Source: Bacteroidales bacterium (GTDB lineage: Bacteria > Bacteroidota > Bacteroidia > Bacteroidales > Muribaculaceae). From it: a stretch of DNA of 64,000 nt. Below the pieces are notes generated by a model. That model was given only the letters and a program-made list of their open reading frames with translations. It did not search any database and was not told the DNA's origin. The DNA is taken from the NCBI GenBank assembly GCA_014800685.1, contig JAAVFQ010000021.1, positions 1-64,000 on the forward strand, written 5' to 3'. A program made the position numbers and the translations under genes. This document shows, piece after piece, positions 62,908 to 64,000 of the stretch. Each line of letters starts with the position of its first letter. The stretch's first letter is position 1.

Positions 62908-63999
62908 TCAATAGCTACCGAGAATAGCCTCAAGACCCTCTATATCCTCAGCGCGATTAATCAGTTCGCCCTGGGGAGAGTAGATGAAGAATGTAGGCAC
63001 TTCGCTCACATTATAGTCGCGGAGTGTCTTTCCGTCGGAGGCCGCGCTTGCATAGACAGAAGTCCAGGGAAGATTCACAGCGCCATCCTTCCAGGCATAG
63101 CGGTCACCATCCACGTTGACATGATATATGGAAACATTGCCCCCACGGCGGTCATAAAGCTCTCGCAGACGCACATTTATGCCCGGAGTGTTGGCATCCT
63201 TCTGGCTCGTGAAAACCACAATACCGGGACGGCCCGCCCTCAAGGTCTCAGACAGCCGATGATTCTTACCGTCCGGACCGGGTAAGTCTATCTCTATCAC
63301 TTTTAGCTCATTGGCATTCACAACCATCTTGCGTCCCATCTCCTTGTTACGACGTTTCATCCCCTCAAGAGCCATCTGTTCCAGAACGGAGGTTCGCGGG
63401 TCATCAGGACGAAACTCCTTAAATATAGTCGCCACAGCGGAATAATATTTAACGTCTGAAGTGTCGCGGGGGTCAAAAAGCAGATTCCCATTCACGCTCT
63501 TGGTGAGCACATAATAACCCAGAAGATTTCCACGACTATCCTTAATATACTTATTGAAGACATTTTTCTTGAATAGGGCCACACTGTCGGCAACCGTCAC
63601 GGGAAGCCTGAGCAAAGCCTTATCAAACTCCTCAAACTTCCGTGCCTGCTCCGAGCCACTGAGCGAATACTCTCTGCCGAAGCCTCCCAGGCTGCTCTCT
63701 ACACGGATGTGTTCAGTGGAATCCACTGGGAAATAGATGTACTTGCCATCAAGCACCAGACGATATATTTCCGGCACTCCCGCGCTTGCAACATCAATTT
63801 TAAACTTGCCATCTCCACCGGTGCGTGTTGAGTCAATGGGCTGCCACACGCCGTTATAGTCAGCGCGTTCCACTACAAGCGAAGCATCATCAGCACCCTC
63901 TATCACACCCTCAAGGCGGAAATTATTCTTATCATTGCACGCTGCCAGCAGACAGAAAGCCATAGCCATCACCGGCGCGAATATTTTTACATAACGCAT
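62908..63999 (-). CDS. DUF4369-thioredoxin-like lipoprotein
   Basis: A 363-residue envelope protein starting at the ATG at 63999, almost at the window edge, so it appears complete. The signal ends in a lipobox (FCLLAACNDK). An N-terminal DUF4369 domain (FRLEGVIEGADDASLVVERA) precedes a thioredoxin-like domain (GRPGIVVFTSQKDANTPGIN, VSEVPTFFIYSPQGELIN). The usual CxxC is replaced by SQKDAN-type residues, so it is probably not a disulfide oxidoreductase. Confidence 0.85.
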   Translation of the reverse strand: MRYVKIFAPVMAMAFCLLAACNDKNNFRLEGVIEGADDASLVVERADYNGVWQPIDSTRTGGDGKFKIDVASAGVPEIYRLVLDGKYIYFPVDSTEHIRVESSLGGFGREYSLSGSEQARKFEEFDKALLRLPVTVADSVALFKKNVFNKYIKDSRGNLLGYYVLTKSVNGNLLFDPRDTSDVKYYSAVATIFKEFRPDDPRTSVLEQMALEGMKRRNKEMGRKMVVNANELKVIEIDLPGPDGKNHRLSETLRAGRPGIVVFTSQKDANTPGINVRLRELYDRRGGNVSIYHVNVDGDRYAWKDGAVNLPWTSVYASAASDGKTLRDYNVSEVPTFFIYSPQGELINRAEDIEGLEAILGSY

Positions 64000-64000
64000 A

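Overview
The window is Bacteroidales chromosome, most likely Muribaculaceae-like, carrying the right end of an integrated temperate phage. The host assignment rests on Bacteroidota-type promoters (TTTG, about 20 nt, TAnnTTTG) in front of many genes, Bacteroidota families (T9SS plug/DUF5103, DUF3109, DUF4421, DUF4369-thioredoxin), a zinc-free L36, and the str-S10-spc-alpha gene order with fusA next to rpsJ. This is by recognition only; no database was searched.

Region 1 (1-18195) is a prophage early region that continues beyond the left edge. From a divergent control region at about 15.6 kb a long leftward array runs: regulators, an SMC/Rad50-like ATPase, RecT annealase, an MBL-fold hydrolase, DUF4494, HU, a replication initiator that contains an iteron array and AT-rich tract (a probable origin inside the gene), a DnaC-like loader, small phage proteins, SSB, a VRR-NUC nuclease and a ParB-like protein. 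The array ends in a 7-deazaguanine module: a DpdA-like transglycosylase, queE, a DUF6527 protein and the start of queD. Rightward lie a CI-like repressor and two small genes. A tyrosine integrase faces back and abuts an intact tRNA-Arg(CCG), the probable attachment gene. A 40-nt remnant of a second tRNA-Arg sits just upstream of that tRNA.

Region 2 (18.4-25.7 kb) holds ordinary rightward host genes: ung, a C_GCAxxG_C_C protein, a T9SS plug-like protein, DUF3109, cardiolipin synthase, a glycosyltransferase-like protein and a PD-(D/E)XK protein. The spacers carry several small repeats.

Region 3 (26.2-45.6 kb) is the leftward ribosomal superoperon: rpsL-rpsG-fusA-rpsJ, rplC-D-W-B-rpsS-rplV-rpsC-rplP, rpmC-rpsQ-rplN-X-E-rpsN, rpsH-rplF-R-rpsE-rpmD-rplO-secY-map-infA-rpmJ-rpsM-K-D-rpoA-rplQ. 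It is unusual in being broken up. A terminator-like hairpin lies between rpsJ and rplC. Spacers of 400-500 bp with a hairpin and a new consensus promoter lie between rplP and rpmC and between rpsN and rpsH.

Region 4 (45.6-64 kb) is mixed housekeeping: a GlmU-like nucleotidyltransferase, aminopeptidase P, a gamma-carbonic anhydrase, rpsU, a Xer recombinase, a hibernation factor, a two-gene aminodeoxysugar cassette, MltG, DUF2007, DUF4421, an AddA-like helicase-nuclease, a SUI1 protein, a porin, a class A acid phosphatase and a thioredoxin-like lipoprotein.
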